A stretch of 64,000 nt of DNA from Rhodanobacter denitrificans (lineage in GTDB: Bacteria; Pseudomonadota; Gammaproteobacteria; Xanthomonadales; Rhodanobacteraceae), in assembly GCF_000230695.2 (NCBI RefSeq), contig NC_020541.1:3348001-3412000 (forward strand). The letters run 5' to 3'. Within the stretch, counting starts at the first letter, position 1, and the number at the start of each line of letters is the position of its first letter. The position numbers were made by a program, and so were the translations under genes. Shown one piece after another: positions 43,543 through 53,900 of the stretch. Below the pieces are notes generated by a model. The model had not been told where the DNA came from and ran no database searches. It worked only from the letters and a program-made list of their open reading frames with translations.

Positions 43543-44019
43543 ATGACCGACATGTCCCTGCTGATCCGCCTGGCCGAAGAAGACGACGACGAGTTCATCC
43601 TGGCGCAGGTGCCGCGCTTCGTCGATTTCACGCTGCCGCCATGGCGGCGGCGCCACGAATGCATCGAAGGCATCCGCAACGACCTGCGCCACCACCTGGA
43701 GGACCAGCCGGCGAACAGCTACCTGTTCGTGGCAGAGGACGCGGACGGCGAACGGGCCGGCTTCATCCACCTGCAACGCACCGCGGACTTCTTCACCGGA
43801 CGCAGCAACTGCCACATCTCCGACATCGCGGTGGCGCCGCGGCACGAGGACCGCGGCGTCGGCAAGGCGCTGCTGGCGCACGCCGAGGCATGGGCGCGCG
43901 ACCATCAGTGCCAGCTGGTGACGCTGGCGGTGTTCCCCGGCAACGAGCGCGCCCGCGCGTTGTACGAGACCTCCGGTTACCTGCCCGACCTGCTGCGGCT
44001 GGCCAAGCCGGTTCGCTGA
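43543..44019 (+). CDS. GNAT-family N-acetyltransferase
   Basis: 158 residues. The acetyl-CoA-binding motif A is HISDIAVAPRHEDRGVGKALL (shown in part, R-x-x-G-V-G-x-A), preceded by AGFIHLQRTADFFTG and followed by LAVFPGNERARALYETSGY. Substrate unknown. Just before the terminator that IS4 interrupted. Confidence 0.9.
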   Translation: MTDMSLLIRLAEEDDDEFILAQVPRFVDFTLPPWRRRHECIEGIRNDLRHHLEDQPANSYLFVAEDADGERAGFIHLQRTADFFTGRSNCHISDIAVAPRHEDRGVGKALLAHAEAWARDHQCQLVTLAVFPGNERARALYETSGYLPDLLRLAKPVR

Positions 44020-44020
44020 A

Positions 44021-44037
44021 CGCCCCACGAAAATGCC
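44021..44037. terminator. Left arm of a bidirectional terminator split by IS4
   Basis: CGCCCCACGAAAATGCC pairs, with one mismatch, with GGCGTTTTCGTGGGGCG at 45465-45481 across the IS4 element. The intact hairpin would separate the convergent acetyltransferase and SapC genes. Confidence 0.6.
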
Positions 44038-44049
44038 CGCCATGCGGCT

Positions 44050-45453
44050 AATGCCAGTCAGTTAAGACAGACTGGCATTTTTCGTGGGGTATTTGTGGGG
44101 TCGGCGTTTGACTTCACGGGGACAAGATCGTTGTCGTCGTGCGGGCAACAAATAGATGTGGGCTTGCTGTCGGAGCCGGGCGAGTCTTTTGGGAAAGGCG
44201 CCGGGTGTTTCCAGTGGGGCGTATCGCAACTCGGCCACGATGGCGCGCGTGAACCCCTGGAAGCTGAGCCGGGTCGGTGGCACGCCCAGCTCACCAGCGG
44301 TTTGGTGCATTTCCCAGCGCAGCAGGTTGTAGGCGATCAGCAGCCCCCAGATTTCCTGCCGCACCAGCTCCGGTCGCTTGCTGCGCAAGACGGTGTCGTT
44401 GGCTTGCATGGCTTGCTTGATGTCCCGAAAACCCAGTTCGATCTCCCAGCGTTCGCGATAGCACACTGCCACCTGATCGGCGGGATATCGAACGGCATCG
44501 GCCAGCGAGGTCAGGTAGCGCCGACCGGAAGGACAGAGGATCAGACGCGCCTCCCAGAAGGTTGGCAGCTGCGGATGCTGGCGACGGGCTTGCGGCGAGA
44601 CCGGCAGGCGCACCCACGCATCGCCTTCACCGAGCGGACGGATCACCTCATAACGCAACGAGGACTTGGCTCGCATCAGCCAGTGCCGCTGCTCTCCCGC
44701 ATGCTGCCACGCCAGCAGGAAAGCCGCCGAATAGTAGGCGCGGTCGAAGATCGTCAGTGAGTCATCGGGCGCCGCGGTTACCAGATCGTGGGCGTAGCTG
44801 AGCTCGCCGGTCGTATAGGCACCGAAGGCGGCGGCCCGGATCAGGTGCGTATGAACATCCATCAGGCACACCGCACGCACCTGCGGCCAACTCCCTTCAC
44901 CGTGCTGCGATCGTCCTGCGCCGAAGACATCACGATGCTCGGCGGTATCAGGCGTCGACCACACCACGCCATCGACCGCCAACAGGCGAAGCCCGTGGAA
45001 GAGCCCGGCCGTCGGAAGCGGTGCGGTGCACCACGCGCGGCTGAGCTGATCGAACAGATGGGCCAACGGCGCTTCACCCAGTCGCTGGCGCCCTTGAACC
45101 GTAGCGCTCGGCACAGGCACGACCTGTGCCTCGGTACCCAACGCCAGCCCCAACTGACGCACGATGTGCCAGATCGGTTCGTTGCGAAACAGCGCTAAGC
45201 CGATGACCAGCCAGATCAATCGCTCGGCCGGCAGACGTCGACGGCGCAGTGACGTCGTGCCAGTCGCTTGCAATGCTTGCTCGATCCAGGCGGCCGGAAT
45301 GAGCTGGCTGAAACGATCAAACGCGGCGGGAGACAGATCGCCTACCGCATCAAAGTTGGCTTGCAGGGCTGAGATCAAAGCAAGAGGCTCATGGAAAACC
45401 ATGAGCCTCTTGGGTCGTTCCGGCTTCGTCAATACCTTAACTGACTGGCATTA
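44050..45453 (-). mobile_element. IS4-family insertion sequence
   Basis: Terminal inverted repeats AATGCCAGTCAGTTAAG (left) and CTTAACTGACTGGCATTA (right), ~17-18 bp. Direct repeat GGCT abuts both ends but is short for this family. It sits in the loop of the terminator between 43543-44019 and the SapC gene. Confidence 0.8.
44062..45432 (-). CDS. IS4-family transposase
   Basis: 456 residues. LLAVDGVVWSTPDT has the first catalytic aspartate, SLTIFDRAYYSAAFLLAW the second, and YRERWEIELGFRDIKQAM the Y-(2)R-(3)E-(6)K signature with the glutamate. The N-terminal DUF4372-like part has RRRRLPAERLIWLVIGLALF. Complete frame, probably active. Confidence 0.93.
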   Translation of the reverse strand: MTKPERPKRLMVFHEPLALISALQANFDAVGDLSPAAFDRFSQLIPAAWIEQALQATGTTSLRRRRLPAERLIWLVIGLALFRNEPIWHIVRQLGLALGTEAQVVPVPSATVQGRQRLGEAPLAHLFDQLSRAWCTAPLPTAGLFHGLRLLAVDGVVWSTPDTAEHRDVFGAGRSQHGEGSWPQVRAVCLMDVHTHLIRAAAFGAYTTGELSYAHDLVTAAPDDSLTIFDRAYYSAAFLLAWQHAGEQRHWLMRAKSSLRYEVIRPLGEGDAWVRLPVSPQARRQHPQLPTFWEARLILCPSGRRYLTSLADAVRYPADQVAVCYRERWEIELGFRDIKQAMQANDTVLRSKRPELVRQEIWGLLIAYNLLRWEMHQTAGELGVPPTRLSFQGFTRAIVAELRYAPLETPGAFPKRLARLRQQAHIYLLPARRQRSCPREVKRRPHKYPTKNASLS

Positions 45454-45491
45454 GGCTCGAAGCCGGCGTTTTCGTGGGGCGAAACGGAAGA

Positions 45492-46274
45492 TCAGTTCGC
45501 GACCGCGCCGGCGGCCGCCTCGGCCTGCTCGCGCACGTCCAGCCGGCGGGCCAGGCGGTCGATGTTGGTCAGCGACAGCAGGTGCGCGTAGATCCAGCCG
45601 AACATGCCTTCGCGCAGGAACTCCTGGGCGGTCTTCTCGTCCAGCTCGCGCAGCTTGGCCTCGTTGACCACGAACATGCCGTTGAGGTTGATCGACTTGC
45701 CCCGCTGGCCGTCCTTGCCTTCCTTCTGCAGTTGCACGGTGCGCGGCTCCAGCAGGTCGTGCTTGTTCAGCTGCTCCATGAACCGCTTGGTGTGTGTCAC
45801 GTTCTGCTGGAAATCGCCGAGGAAGCCCACGGCGTTGGCCAGCAGTTCGCTGTCGGTACCGTCCTCCTTGAACAGGCGCTGGCCTTCGGTGGCATTGAAT
45901 CCCTCGTAGCGCTCGTCGAGGAACACGGTGAAGTCGTCGCCTTCCTGCCCGGCCGGCTTCTCGGCCAGCACGAACGGGTAGCGGCGCACGAACGCGGGAA
46001 CGTACGTATCCGGCGCCCACTGGCCGTTGGCGTCGACGTACAGGTTTTCGTTCTGGCGCAAGCCGAGCAGAGCTACCGGGCCGGCATCGGCGACGCTGGT
46101 GCCGGCGAACACGATCAGCAGGTCGCGTGCGGCGACGCCGAACTCCACGCCTGTCAGCGGCACGGAATGGGCGTTCATGGCGAACTTGACGTTCGGCACG
46201 GCCTTCATGCGCAGGTCCTTGTGCTCGACACGGTTGAGCGGTACCGGTTGCTCGTAGAAAAGAACTTCAGCCAC
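45492..46274 (-). CDS. SapC-family protein
   Basis: 260 residues from GTG 46274 (AGAGGTGG upstream); an upstream ATG at 46328 is less likely. PF07277 features: PLNRVEHKDLRMK, NAHSVPLTGVEFGVAARDLLIVF, GLRQNENLYVDANGQW, YVPAFVRRYPFVLAE. SapC proteins of gammaproteobacteria frequently accompany TonB-dependent receptors and tryptophan-halogenase-like genes, although none is near here. Role unknown. Confidence 0.87.
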   Translation of the reverse strand: MAEVLFYEQPVPLNRVEHKDLRMKAVPNVKFAMNAHSVPLTGVEFGVAARDLLIVFAGTSVADAGPVALLGLRQNENLYVDANGQWAPDTYVPAFVRRYPFVLAEKPAGQEGDDFTVFLDERYEGFNATEGQRLFKEDGTDSELLANAVGFLGDFQQNVTHTKRFMEQLNKHDLLEPRTVQLQKEGKDGQRGKSINLNGMFVVNEAKLRELDEKTAQEFLREGMFGWIYAHLLSLTNIDRLARRLDVREQAEAAAGAVAN

Positions 46275-46515
46275 GTTGTCCACCTCTGCCCACCGCCGTG
46301 CCGGGTCACCACCAAGCGCCCCTACCAAACCCGGCGTCGGGTCTGTGTTGACTGGCGATCATATCAGCGCCCACCCGGCACGGCGACTGTACGCACGGGG
46401 TGCCGTGCCTGATTTGCATGCGAATTGCAATGGAATTGTTCTATGCTGATCCCGGACAAGCATTCCCGCATTGCCGAAACGCTCTTTCGACGCCCCTGGC
46501 TGAAGGACGATTTAC

Positions 46516-47127
46516 ATGCTGATGGAAGTGCCAAGTCGGGCCGACCTCCATGCGACCCGCGTACTGTCACTGGACGCCGCCGGCCGCATCCTCGACTGGA
46601 TCAGCTGGCAGGAGGCGGTTTGCCTGTACGTGCGCGACGCGGTTGCCTGGACCCTGGGCGACCCCTGCCTCACCGTGCACGGCGGCCACAACCGCGTGCT
46701 CGGCGCGCAGAGCCTGCTGCGTCTGCACCCGATCATCGCCAGCACCGGCCGCTGCCGCGAGCACGCGATCGACCCCGCGCCGGCGTTGACCAACACCGCG
46801 CTGTTCGCCCGCGACCGCCATATCTGCCTGTACTGCGGCGAACACTTCACCCGCGCCGAACTGACCCGCGACCACGTGCTGCCGATCTCCAAGCGCGGCC
46901 GGGACGAATGGGAGAACGTGGTCAGCGCCTGCCTCGCCTGCAATCTGAAGAAGAGCAACCGCACCCCGCAGGAGGCCGACATGCCGCTGCTGGCGGTGCC
47001 GTACCGGCCGAGCTGGGTGGAACACCTGATCCTGTCCAACCGCAACATCCTGGCCGACCAGATGGAATTCCTGGTCAGCCGGCTGCCGCGCGACCGGCGC
47101 TCGATGAACATGCCGGTGGCCGCCTGA
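46516..47127 (+). CDS. HNH endonuclease
   Basis: 203 residues from ATG 46516 (AAGGA upstream). C-x2-C zinc knuckle [11 protein letters not shown] core [20 protein letters not shown] and a second CLACNLKK pair. The N-terminal half ([17 protein letters not shown]) is typical of the free-standing HNH proteins present in nearly all Xanthomonadales genomes, not of an intron or restriction system. Single gene upstream of dxs. Confidence 0.92.
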   Translation: MLMEVPSRADLHATRVLSLDAAGRILDWISWQEAVCLYVRDAVAWTLGDPCLTVHGGHNRVLGAQSLLRLHPIIASTGRCREHAIDPAPALTNTALFARDRHICLYCGEHFTRAELTRDHVLPISKRGRDEWENVVSACLACNLKKSNRTPQEADMPLLAVPYRPSWVEHLILSNRNILADQMEFLVSRLPRDRRSMNMPVAA

Positions 47128-47230
47128 GTCCAGCCGGTGGCGGGCGCGGCCCGGTTCCGCCTGGACGCCGCCAGGTTCCGTTCACCTGCTCGCCCTTGCC
47201 CCGCCCCCGCGCTGGGCCAACAATAGGCAG

Positions 47231-49120
47231 ATGAACGACCTTTCCCATTACCCCCACCTGGCGCCGATCGAGACGCCGGCCGACCTGCGCCGCGTGGGCG
47301 ACGAGGATCTGCCCGCCGTCGCCGACGAGCTGCGCCAGTACCTGATCGAATCCGTGGCCAGCTCCGGCGGCCATTTCGGCGCCGGTCTGGGCGTGGTGGA
47401 ATTGACCGTGGCGCTGCACCACGAATTCGACACGCCGCACGACCGCCTGGTGTGGGACGTCGGCCACCAGTGCTACCCGCACAAGATCCTCACCGGCCGC
47501 CGCGACCGCATCACCACGATCAAGAAGAAGGACGGCCTGGCGCCGTTCCCGCGCCGCGAGGAAAGCGCGTACGACACCTTCGGCGTCGGCCATTCGTCCA
47601 CTTCGATCTCGGCCGCGCTGGGCATGGCGATCGCCGCGCAGCGCAAAGGCGACAAGCGCAAGGTGGTGGCCGTGATCGGCGACGGCGCGATGACCGCCGG
47701 CATGGCGTTCGAGGCGCTCAACCACGGCGGCGACGTCGAGCCGGACATGCTCGTCGTGTTCAACGACAACGGCATGTCGATCAGCGAGAACGTGGGCGCG
47801 ATGACCAAGATGATGGCGCGCGCGATGGCCAGCCGCCGCCTCAACCAGCTGCGCGAGCGGGCCAAGCGGGCGATCCCGAAGCAGTCCTTCGCCGGCCGCT
47901 GGTTCAAGCGCTGGGAGGAGCACGCCAAGGGCATGTTCGTGCCTTCCACGCTGTTCGAGGAGCTGGGCTTCCATTACACCGGCCCGATCGACGGCCACAA
48001 CATCCCGCAGCTGCTGCAGGCACTGCGCACGGTGAAGAACCTGCCCGGCCCGCAGCTGCTGCACGTGATCACCACCAAGGGCAAGGGCTATGCCCCGGCC
48101 GAACAGGCGCAGATCGAATACCACGCGGTGGGTCCGTTCGATCCCGAAGCCGGCGTGGTCAAGAAGCCTGCGCCGGCCAGGCCCACCTACACCGACATCT
48201 TCAGCGACTGGCTGTGCGACCAGGCCGCCGCCGACGAGCGCCTGCTCGGCATCACCCCGGCGATGCGCGAAGGCTCCGGCCTGGTGCGTTTCTCGAAGGA
48301 GTACCCCGAGCGCTACTTCGACGTGGCGATCGCCGAGCAGCACGCGGTGACGCTGGCCGCCGGCATGGCCTGCGAAGGCGCCAAACCGGTGGTGGCGATC
48401 TACTCCACCTTCCTGCAGCGCGCCTACGACCAGGCGATCCACGACGTGGCGCTGCAGAACCTCGACGTCACCTTCGCCATCGACCGTGCCGGCGTGGTCG
48501 GCCCGGACGGCGCCACCCATTCGGGCAGCTTCGACCTGACCTATCTGCGCTGCCTGCCGAACATGGTCATCATGGCGCCGGCCGACGAGAACGAGTGCCG
48601 CATGATGCTCTCCTCCGGCTTCCACCATCACGGCCCCGCCGCCATCCGCTACCCGCGCGGCACCGGCCCCGGCGTGGCGATCCACCAGGAACTCGACACC
48701 CTGCCGATCGGCAAGGCCGAGCTGCGCCGGCGCGGCCACGGCCTGGCCCTGCTCAGCTTCGGCGCGATGCTGGCACCCGCCGCCGCGATCGCCGCCGAAT
48801 TCGACGCCACCCTGGTCAACATGCGCTTCGTGAAGCCGCTGGACGAGGCGCTGCTGGTGGAACTGGCGAAGACCCATGATGGCTTCGTCACCCTGGAAGA
48901 CAACGCGGTCGCCGGCGGCGCCGGCTCCGCCGTGGCCGAATGCCTCGCCGCGCACGGCATCGTGCTGCCGATCCTGCACCTGGGCCTGCCGGACGTCTAT
49001 CTGGAACACGGCAGCCGCGAGGAAGTGCTGAGCATGGCCGGACTGGACCTGCCCGGCATCCGCCACGCGATCCGTGCGCGCTTCCCGCAGGCGGGAGCCT
49101 TGAGCCAGGCCAGCGCCTGA
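47231..49120 (+). CDS. dxs: 1-deoxy-D-xylulose-5-phosphate synthase
   Basis: 629 residues. TPP/Mg-binding [18 protein letters not shown], the N-terminal [20 protein letters not shown], and [20 protein letters not shown] and GTGPGVAI in the transketolase-like second half. It makes 1-deoxyxylulose-5-phosphate from pyruvate and glyceraldehyde-3-phosphate, the first step of the MEP isoprenoid pathway and of thiamin/pyridoxal precursors. Transcribed alone. Confidence 0.96.
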   Translation: MNDLSHYPHLAPIETPADLRRVGDEDLPAVADELRQYLIESVASSGGHFGAGLGVVELTVALHHEFDTPHDRLVWDVGHQCYPHKILTGRRDRITTIKKKDGLAPFPRREESAYDTFGVGHSSTSISAALGMAIAAQRKGDKRKVVAVIGDGAMTAGMAFEALNHGGDVEPDMLVVFNDNGMSISENVGAMTKMMARAMASRRLNQLRERAKRAIPKQSFAGRWFKRWEEHAKGMFVPSTLFEELGFHYTGPIDGHNIPQLLQALRTVKNLPGPQLLHVITTKGKGYAPAEQAQIEYHAVGPFDPEAGVVKKPAPARPTYTDIFSDWLCDQAAADERLLGITPAMREGSGLVRFSKEYPERYFDVAIAEQHAVTLAAGMACEGAKPVVAIYSTFLQRAYDQAIHDVALQNLDVTFAIDRAGVVGPDGATHSGSFDLTYLRCLPNMVIMAPADENECRMMLSSGFHHHGPAAIRYPRGTGPGVAIHQELDTLPIGKAELRRRGHGLALLSFGAMLAPAAAIAAEFDATLVNMRFVKPLDEALLVELAKTHDGFVTLEDNAVAGGAGSAVAECLAAHGIVLPILHLGLPDVYLEHGSREEVLSMAGLDLPGIRHAIRARFPQAGALSQASA

Positions 49121-49141
49121 GCCCGTCACCGGGCCGGCGGG

Positions 49142-49880
49142 CACACCGACTGCCCGCGCGGCCCCACTCCCATCGACGCGGCGGCGGCAAAGGCAAGGCT
49201 GGTCTCGGCTCGCGCTGACAGCGTGCGGCAAGCCATCAGGCTTTCCGAGGGGCTGGCGGTCTGCTGGATCCTGCGCAACTTCCGCGACCTGAATCTCCAG
49301 GGTGTCGTGAACGACATCGTCGAAGTGCTGCGCCAGTGCCTCATCGTCATGCTCACCAGCACCGGTGGCGCCGCCCTGATCGGCGGCATCGCCGGGGGCG
49401 TCGGCACTGGCGCTGGCGCGCAAGTCGGCGAGTGGATACTGATCGCCATGGGCCTGAAGGCACTGGCCGAGTACGTCGTCAACGACATGCCCGGGATCGC
49501 CCGCGACTACTGGGCCAGCATCCACCAGGCCTGGCTGGCCGCCACCCCGCCACCGCTGCCACAACAACCGGTCCGCGTCGACCGGCTCGCCGTCCACCAC
49601 GCCGCCGAGAAGATCGCCCGCGCCACGTCGCCGTGTTGGTCCTCCTGCCGATGGGCATCGTCGCCTATCTGGCCAAAGGCCGCGGCAGCATGGGCGAACT
49701 GGCCGAAAGCATGTCCTGGGCGGGCGGTCGTCACACGGGGCAAAGGTACCCAGATGATGAGTGCGTGCAGCAGCGCTTTCGACGTTATGAGGGTCGGTCC
49801 GTGATCGACCGGGATGGAGCAGTATGCTCAGTCAGGAAGGCACTGACACTACTCAATGCGCGTATGCCAAGGAACGCCAG
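49142..49880 (+). pseudogene. Broken DUF6861 polymorphic-toxin N-terminal region
   Basis: A truncated reading frame (SEGLAVCWILRNFRDLNL ... GGAALIGGIAGGVGTGAGAQ, AVHHAAEKIAR) continues, after one missing base near 49622, as HVAVLVLLPMGIVAYLAKGRG and GELAESMSW. Together they match the membrane-associated glycine-zipper region of DUF6861 proteins, the delivery part of a polymorphic-toxin family. There is no start codon or N-terminal part, and the frame is lost again shortly afterwards. Assignment rests on recalled family pattern. Confidence 0.6.
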
Positions 49881-50077
49881 GCTACGGTGTCTATATTCAC
49901 GCCAACCAGCAGCTCACCCGCATGCTGGCAGAACTGGGGCATCCCTACCTGCCAACCACACCGGAACGTGAGTGGGTGGATATAGGCCTCATGGCGGCAA
50001 AGGAACTCGAGGCCGTGGATCCCGAGTTTGCCAATGCGCTCATGGATGCCGACCACGACTTCAAGCACCCATGCTGA
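49856..50077 (+). CDS. Small ORF, possibly remnant linked to the broken toxin
   Basis: 73 residues: GTPGYGVYIHANQQLTRMLA, then REWVDIGLMAAKELEAVDPE and a C-terminal DADHDFKHPC. It looks like a genuine protein tail rather than random sequence, but lacks a convincing start and could be the C-terminal remnant of the toxin or an immunity protein. Unrecognised. Confidence 0.4.
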   Translation: MRVCQGTPGYGVYIHANQQLTRMLAELGHPYLPTTPEREWVDIGLMAAKELEAVDPEFANALMDADHDFKHPC

Positions 50078-50113
50078 GAGCGCGGGTTCCCACGGCAACG
50101 ATCCAGCCGACCA

Positions 50114-50935
50114 TCAGACCCGCCCGCCACTGACCCGATCGCGCAGTTCCAGATCCTGTGCCGTGAATACTTCGGCATAGCCGGCCTCGGCGAGCAGCGC
50201 GCGGGTGGCGGCACCCTGGTTCCAGCCGTGCTCGAACAGCAGCCAGCCGCCGGTATGCAGGTGGCTACGGGCGTCGCGCACGATGCGGCGGATGGCGTCG
50301 AGGCCGTCGGGGCCGGAGGCGAGCGCCGCGGGCGGCTCGAAGCGCAGGTCGCCCTGCGCCAGGTGCGGGTCGGCGGCTTCGATGTACGGGGGGTTGGAGG
50401 CGATCAGGTCGAAGTGCTGGCCGGCGAGTGGCGCCAGCCAGTCGCCATGCACGAAGGCGACGTTGCCGATGGCGTGGCGTTGCGCATTGCGCCGGGCGAC
50501 GGCAAGCGCGGCGGCGCTGGCGTCGGTGGCGACCACCCGGGCGCGCGGCCGCTCGCGCGCAATCGCCAGCGCGATCGCGCCGCTGCCGGTGCCGAGGTCG
50601 GCCACGCTGCAGGCGGCATCGGGCGGCAGGCGCTGCAGCGCCAGCTCCACCAGCAGCTCGGTTTCCGGACGCGGGATCAGCGTGGCCGGGCTCACTTCCA
50701 GGTCCAGCGACCAGAAGCCGCGCCGGCCGGTGACATAGGCCACCGGCTCGCCCGCGGCGCGGCGTTCGACCAGGGCGGCATAAGCCGTCTGGACGTCCAT
50801 ATCCGGCACGTCGTCGGCGTGCGTGAACAGCCAGCTGCGTGACTGCTGCAGCACGTGCAGCAGCAGCAGCTCGGCGTCGGCGCGCTCGCCGAGCCGATCG
50901 GCCGCAACAGCCAGCATGCTGCGGACATCAGGCAT
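50114..50935 (-). CDS. prmC: Release factor glutamine N5-methyltransferase
   Basis: 273 residues. SAM-binding [15 protein letters not shown], the catalytic [12 protein letters not shown] (NPPY) and [11 protein letters not shown] are diagnostic of PrmC (HemK), which methylates the GGQ glutamine of release factors. Its ATG overlaps the 3' end of the giant membrane protein gene by eight bases, which couples their translation. Confidence 0.95.
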   Translation of the reverse strand: MPDVRSMLAVAADRLGERADAELLLLHVLQQSRSWLFTHADDVPDMDVQTAYAALVERRAAGEPVAYVTGRRGFWSLDLEVSPATLIPRPETELLVELALQRLPPDAACSVADLGTGSGAIALAIARERPRARVVATDASAAALAVARRNAQRHAIGNVAFVHGDWLAPLAGQHFDLIASNPPYIEAADPHLAQGDLRFEPPAALASGPDGLDAIRRIVRDARSHLHTGGWLLFEHGWNQGAATRALLAEAGYAEVFTAQDLELRDRVSGGRV

Positions 50936-53900
50936 GCGGCGACTCCGTCGCCGAGGGTGGCAACTGCGGCGGCGTTACCCCTGGCTTGGACTTGCGCTTG
51001 CGCCAGTAACCGCCGCGCATCCACGCCTCGAACGCCCAGCGCAGCCAGTCGATCAGCGACCACGCCAGCCACAGCGCCCAGGCCAGCATGGCCAGCTTGT
51101 AGGCCCACAGCGAGACGCTGAACACGCCGGCACCGGGCAACACATTCGCGCTCTGGTCAGCGAACCAGCGCAGGTTCCACGCATTGGACGCATTACCGGC
51201 CACGTGCATATCCGGCAGCCCGAGCAGGCCCTTCGGCACCGCGCCCACCAGCACCACCAGTGCCAGCACGGTGAGCAGCGCGAGCCCCAGTTGCATCAGG
51301 TTGAAGGTCGTGCTACCCAGTTGCTCCGGCGAGGTGCTGCGTGCGCGCAGACCAAGCAGGATCAGCCATGCCACCACCAGCGCGTAGGCACTCCAGGCGA
51401 ACGCGGAGAAACCCAGCCCGAGCAGCAGCCAGTGGCGGAAGCGCAGCGGCGTCGGCGCGTAGCGTGCCAGCAGCCACGCGGCCAGCAGCAGCACCACCAG
51501 CTGCGACCAGTACAGCACTGCCGGGCCGGTGGTCGGCCCCCACGTCCACAGCACCCAGCGATCCTGCGGCAGCTGCAGCGCGAGGTCGACGTTCGCCACC
51601 GGCGCGTGCAGTGCGATCAGCGGCGTGCGCGTGCGCGCGGCGACGCCGTACGGCTCGCGCAGGCGCAGCGTGTAGCCGTGTTCACCCGGCAGCAGCGGCA
51701 AGCTCAGTTTGCCATCGCGCACGGCCAGGTTGATCGACTCGCCGTCACGATTCGCATCCAGCAGCTCGGCACCGGCCGGCAGGCCGATCGCGTGCTCGCC
51801 GCCGCGCGTGCTGCGCGCGCGCAGGCTCAGCGTGGTTTCGGTGGCCCGTTCGCCGGCGCGGCTGGTGAGCTGCACGCCGTCGAACGCGAGACTGTCACCG
51901 GCGATCGCCGCCGGCTGGCTGAAGGCCAGCTGCAGGCTTTCGCCCGGCAGCGGCTGGTACAACAGCCCGTCGTCGCTGGCGCTGGTCGGCACGCCCTTTG
52001 CGTCCACATGCCACATGGGCGCGACGTGGATCACCCACACTTCGGCACGCTCGCCCAGCGCTGGCGCCTTCAGCGCCAGCGTCGTCGCGTGATCGAGCCG
52101 GCTGCTCCAGCTCGCCACCCCGCTGTTCGCGTTGAAGGTGATGCTGATGCGGCCATCCCTGACCAGCACGCCGTCGCCCAGCGGATGCTCGCCCGGCAGC
52201 AACGGCAGCGCGACGCTGAAGCCGCCGTCCTGCGGGGCGATCCGCTCGACCGTGTTCTCGACGGTCCAGTCCACGCCCAGCTGCAGGCGGCGGGTCAGCC
52301 GCACGTAAGGCGGGAAATTCTGGACGGGCGGCAGGTCCTTGCCATCGGTGGCCGCGCGCACGCGCTGCAAGGCAATGCTGTCGCCGAGCGGGCGACCGTC
52401 GTCGACCCCGGCCAGCAGCCAGCCCTGGCCGCTGAACGCGATGCGCTGCGGGCGCAGCACGAAGCGCAGGCTGGCGTTGTCGGTCACGCCGATGCGGTAG
52501 CGCAGGCTGACCCGATGCACGCCACGCTCCAGCCGCAGCAGCAGCTGATCGCCGCGACGACTCAGCGGGGCATTCGCATGGCCGTCCACGCCAACGTCGA
52601 GCAGCTGCAGGGCGTCATCGGTTTGCGGCAGCGGCAGCGCAACCGCGGCGCCGATATGCGCCTCCAATGCCACCTCCAGCGTGTCGCCGCTGGCCTGCAA
52701 TTGCGCCTGCGCCACGGCGGCGCAGGCCGGCACGCACTTCGGCGCCTCGGTCAGCCGGTCGCGCAGCTGGTTCAGCAAATCCTGGCTGGGCAGGTTCTGC
52801 GCATGCAGGGCGGCAGGCAACAGCGCGACGGCCAGCAAGGCGGCGCTCACCGCACCACCGCCGCGCCAGTCGCGCCAGCGACCGCGCAGCGGCGTCAGCA
52901 GCAGCGGCACCAGCTTCGCCAGCAGCAGCGCCAGCAGCCCCACCATGAGCACCCGCAGCAACCGCACCAGCCACGCCGGCGCGATCACCAGGTGGGTGCT
53001 CTGCTCCGCCGTCACCGGGCCGGACCAGCCGAGCCGGTAGTCGTTGCCCTGGTTCCAGTGCGGCGTGCCGGCGCCAGCCTGGGTCGGGCTGCGGCTGTCG
53101 GCGGCGCTGCCGGCAAGGGTCGATGCGCCACTCAGGTTCTGCACGGCTGACCCTGTGACGGTGATGGCTTCCAGCGACAGGCTCGAACCGTTTTGCATCG
53201 CCATCGCAGGTGCCGGTTGTGGTGGTGGCGGCGGCATCGCCGCGTCGGCGGAAACTTCGGCGACCGGTGCCGGCGCCACGGGGGCACGCGCCGGTGCCGA
53301 CTGCCTCATCCGCGCCTTCGCATAAACCTCTTCCTGTGCTGCCTGCTCGGCATAACCCGCCGAAACAATCCGGCTCTGGCCTGCGCCTTCCAACTGCGGA
53401 TGCAACGCGTACTGCAACTGCGCCGCGACGAACGGCAGCGTCCACAGCACCGCCAGTGCGAAGATCGCCACCGCGCCGGCGCGCGCCGCCAAACGCAAGC
53501 GCCCTTCCGGCAACGCCCGCAGCAGCAACGCCAGCGCCAGCGTCACCGCCAGCGTCCACAACGGCGCGGCGCTCTCGTGCTGCGCCAGCGCCAGATAGCC
53601 GGCGGCCAGCAGCGCCCACGGCCAGCCGAGCAGGCGGCCGGCCAGCAGCGCGATCAGGGCCACCACGAACAAGTCGAGCAGGCTCCACTGCGCCACCCAC
53701 GAATCGGGCGAGCGGTCCACGCCGGTGGCGCCGAGCAGACGGTAGCCGTACGGCAGGTGCAAGGTGGCGTCGATGCTCTCCAGCGGCAGCTGCCAGCCGG
53801 CACTGGGGATCGCGCCGCGGTGCATGGGCAGGCGCAGGCCAGCGTCCAGGTCGAGTTGCTGTTCGCGCAGTTCGACCCCGCTGCGGCCGCCCTCGCCCTG

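Noticed and set aside
46516..47127. HNH gene as part of a restriction or retron system
   Set aside because: Stand-alone gene of a widespread type, no methylase, reverse transcriptase or repeat beside it.
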